Assembly: GCF_021917145.1 (NCBI RefSeq)
Contig: NC_061072.1
Span: forward strand, 12,798,133 to 12,862,132
Origin: Hypomesus transpacificus
Lineage: Eukaryota; Chordata; Actinopteri; Osmeriformes; Osmeridae
Direction: 5' to 3'
DNA length: 64,000 nt
The position numbers and the translations under genes were made by a program. The notes below the pieces were generated by a model. The model saw nothing but the letters and a program-made list of their open reading frames with translations. It was not told where the DNA came from and made no database searches. Below are positions 62,016 through 64,000 of the stretch, in pieces. Every line of letters begins with the position of its first letter. Positions within the stretch are counted from its first letter, which is position 1.

Positions 62016-63558
62016 CCTCACGGGAAGGGACGGCTGTGTTCCATTGTGGAACGGTGAACAAGAAGCGCGTCTTCTATCACTCTCAGCACTAACGGCCCAT
62101 TTCAGGATGGAGCACAGGAGAAGAGAACTGCAGTGTGGATGACAAATTACCGTTTCAGTTCACGTATTGTCTTTTTAAACTTCTTTGCTTCTCATGATTG
62201 GAATTCAAATACAAAACTGTCCATGATTTAAATCCGTTCCATAAGTAAAATTTGACAATAATCAGCGGTCCTTTTAACCACCCAAGCTTGAGTGAAAGCT
62301 ACAAGTGTCCAATTTGCCACTGATGCGACACAATGTAACATAAAATTGGGTAATTACGCTATTGCAACTGAGACCGCGAGTAATTCAGCTGCAATTTGCG
62401 TGCGGGCGTGTTCCTTCATTCGCTCAAGCACAATTCCTTAAATCCCATTTTCGTGAATAGAAATCTTGTAACGATTGAGTCCTTTTAAGGACTGTCAGCC
62501 ACACTGTGCTGTAGACTATCCTACATTTGGCGATTCTCTTTTAGTCATCCCAATCTCCTGCTGGTTCCTCCGACGGAGCGGTGGAGGGTCGGGCTGTGTG
62601 CTTTGCTACGGTTGGCTCATCCATTGGGTTGCTAGGGCAGCCTTGAATCTGTAGTAGACGTTGAAAACGTCCGTCAAATATCCATAAATACCAATGTTGA
62701 TGGAGGGGAGTGGCGAGCTGTGGACTGAGTACGAATTGGCGGCCGCTGACTGCAGTTCAGTAACGTATTAGGCTACTTCATCACGCTGAAGGATAAACAT
62801 CGATCTATATTAGCTGGTCCTGGGTCAGTGTTGGGGACCGCCCGCAGCCTGACAGGGCCAGAACAGCATGCTCGGTTTGTTGTTGTTTTGGCTCACCACG
62901 ATTTCTGACGTAGCCCTTTGACAGAGGAGACAGGCCGGATTGTTTCATTTGAAAACAATGACCATAAAGAAGGCTACGTTTTGTAGAGAAAGCATGCAAC
63001 CACAGATTTTCTTCTTCTCGTAATTATATGCCAAATGGTTAAACAAAGTCGGCTTTATCGCATTCTGGCTGGACACCAAATTAAAATGCAGTTAGGCCTA
63101 TAATAAAAAAGTAGCGACATCCTGGCAAAAATAACATACAACGGTACAATGGTAACAGTGCCTAATCCTTGGGTTGCAGAGGTAACTTATTATTGAGTGT
63201 TGAGAATGCCTCAGGTCTGTTGATCAGACTTCGTTATGTTATGCAGGGGAGCTGGCAAAACTGAGACCATTACGTAATTACCGACATGCAGGATACAGAC
63301 GGTCAGCTGTAACATGCCCAAATACATGGGTTATGTCAATGTCGGAGGACAATAAATCTTGATCAGCCTTATACGACACTGCAGGAACGTCAGGTCAGAT
63401 CACGAGGCTTAGCCAATGGTGACTTTCAACCTTGTCCAGCGTCCCAGCTGTTTTTATATATCACATTACCTTACCGAGGGTGAATATGAGTTTTATTTAT
63501 GGCCACGAAAAGTAACAACCCTCTGCTGCCATCAAGTGTTGAAATGGTGATACATAAT
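62016..63558. other. rab40b upstream region
   Basis: Promoter and 5' UTR of rab40b are expected in 62016-62760. That part is GC-richer, with a reversed CCAAT (CCATTGG at about 62620) and GTTGCTAGGGCAGC, which loosely resembles an RFX X-box. No other gene seen. Confidence 0.35.
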
Positions 63559-63690
63559 TTACATTTACATTGAATCATTTAGCAGACGCTCTTATCCAGA
63601 GCGACTTACAGTAGGTACAGAGACATTCCCCCGAGGCAAGTAGGGCGAAGTGAAGGACACAACGTCATTTGGCACGGTCAGGCTAATAAT
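63559..63690 (-). mobile_element. tRNA-derived SINE, 3' part
   Basis: Minus-strand tail portion: CTGTAAGTCGCTCTGGATAA, GAGCGTCTGCTAAATGATTC, and upstream the body ending in TGACGTTGTGTCCTTC. The tRNA-like head is lost. Same family as 49094-49284. Confidence 0.85.
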
Positions 63691-63914
63691 AATGCGATTA
63701 CATTTGTCATGGTGATAATCAAATTCCAGAAGTGAACACAAAATCATAATTTATTTTATAACACAAAACCAATATGAAATGACATCTTGGATCATTCTTA
63801 TTACCTATGTACATACACTGTCTCTTCTGTGTCCTCCCTGACCAAGGGGAGCGTTAAACAATGATTGTGAACATGGTTTAGTCTGTAGAGCGGCTATTGG
63901 GCCAGAGCACAGCT

Positions 63915-64000
63915 CTAGCTGTACCCAGGCAGAGGCAGCTTCTGGCCCTCCTTGGCCTCGAAGAAGGTGTAGGAGAGGGTGATGGTGTCGACCCGCGCCA
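63915..64000 (-). CDS. cox11: Cytochrome c oxidase assembly protein COX11, last exon (partial)
   Basis: The minus strand runs off the window edge, giving the last 28 codons: RVDTITLSYTFFEAKEG, then QKLPLPGYS and TAG. This matches the C-terminus of COX11, the mitochondrial inner-membrane copper chaperone that helps build the CuB site of COX1. The copper-binding CFCF motif would lie just outside. TTTATT near 63750 (AATAAA on the minus strand) may end its 3' UTR. Confidence 0.88.
   Translation of the reverse strand, partial: ARVDTITLSYTFFEAKEGQKLPLPGYS

Noticed and set aside
62610-62660. RFX X-box near rab40b
   Set aside because: Only a loose match to the consensus, with no supporting context; kept as a remark only.

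Overview
The window looks like ray-finned fish (teleost) nuclear DNA. It carries vertebrate genes split by short GT-AG introns, a Tc1/mariner element flanked by TA, tRNA-derived SINE copies with a tail common in teleosts, a LINE reverse-transcriptase fragment, and very many CA/GA microsatellites and GC-rich minisatellites. There is no operon structure. The species cannot be fixed from this sequence alone. I placed exon borders by hand from splice sites, reading phase and family resemblance; every joined reading frame closes without a stop.

Layout. 79-5218 (+): 3' part of a myocardin-related transcription factor, best matched to MRTF-B, with a long 3' UTR. 9195-10880 (-): a LITAF-domain membrane protein. 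11801-13111: a broken Tc1/mariner transposon. 13285-14370: two minisatellites. 15812-40586 (-): the whole spag9 (JIP4) gene in at least 29 coding exons, with an alternative membrane-spanning first exon at 30950-31107 and a probable block of cassette exons at 23992-24419. 42156-47834 (-): daglb, 15 exons. 48975-49910 (+): a decayed C2H2 zinc-finger sequence split by a SINE. 51455-54249 (-): kdelr2, 5 exons. 55376-62015 (-): rab40b, 6 exons. 63915-64000 (-): the 3' end of cox11.

The genes are not one pathway, though several act in membrane traffic: JIP4 (motor adaptor), KDELR2 (Golgi-to-ER retrieval), RAB40B (Rab/SOCS ubiquitin adaptor) and the LITAF protein (late endosome/lysosome membrane). 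DAGLB makes the endocannabinoid 2-AG, MRTF-B links actin to SRF transcription, and COX11 delivers copper to cytochrome oxidase. From what I know of human maps, the neighbours come from three places: 16p13 (MRTFB, LITAF), 17q (SPAG9, RAB40B, COX11) and 7p22 (DAGLB, KDELR2).

The most unusual signal is that three tandem-repeat arrays have copied exon edges. One carries the 3' end and splice donor of mrtfb exon 901-1148, one the 3' end and donor of spag9 exon 19582-19753, and one the last spag9 codons with the stop. The second is an apparently alternative 52-codon exon pair plus a 12-nt microexon in spag9.
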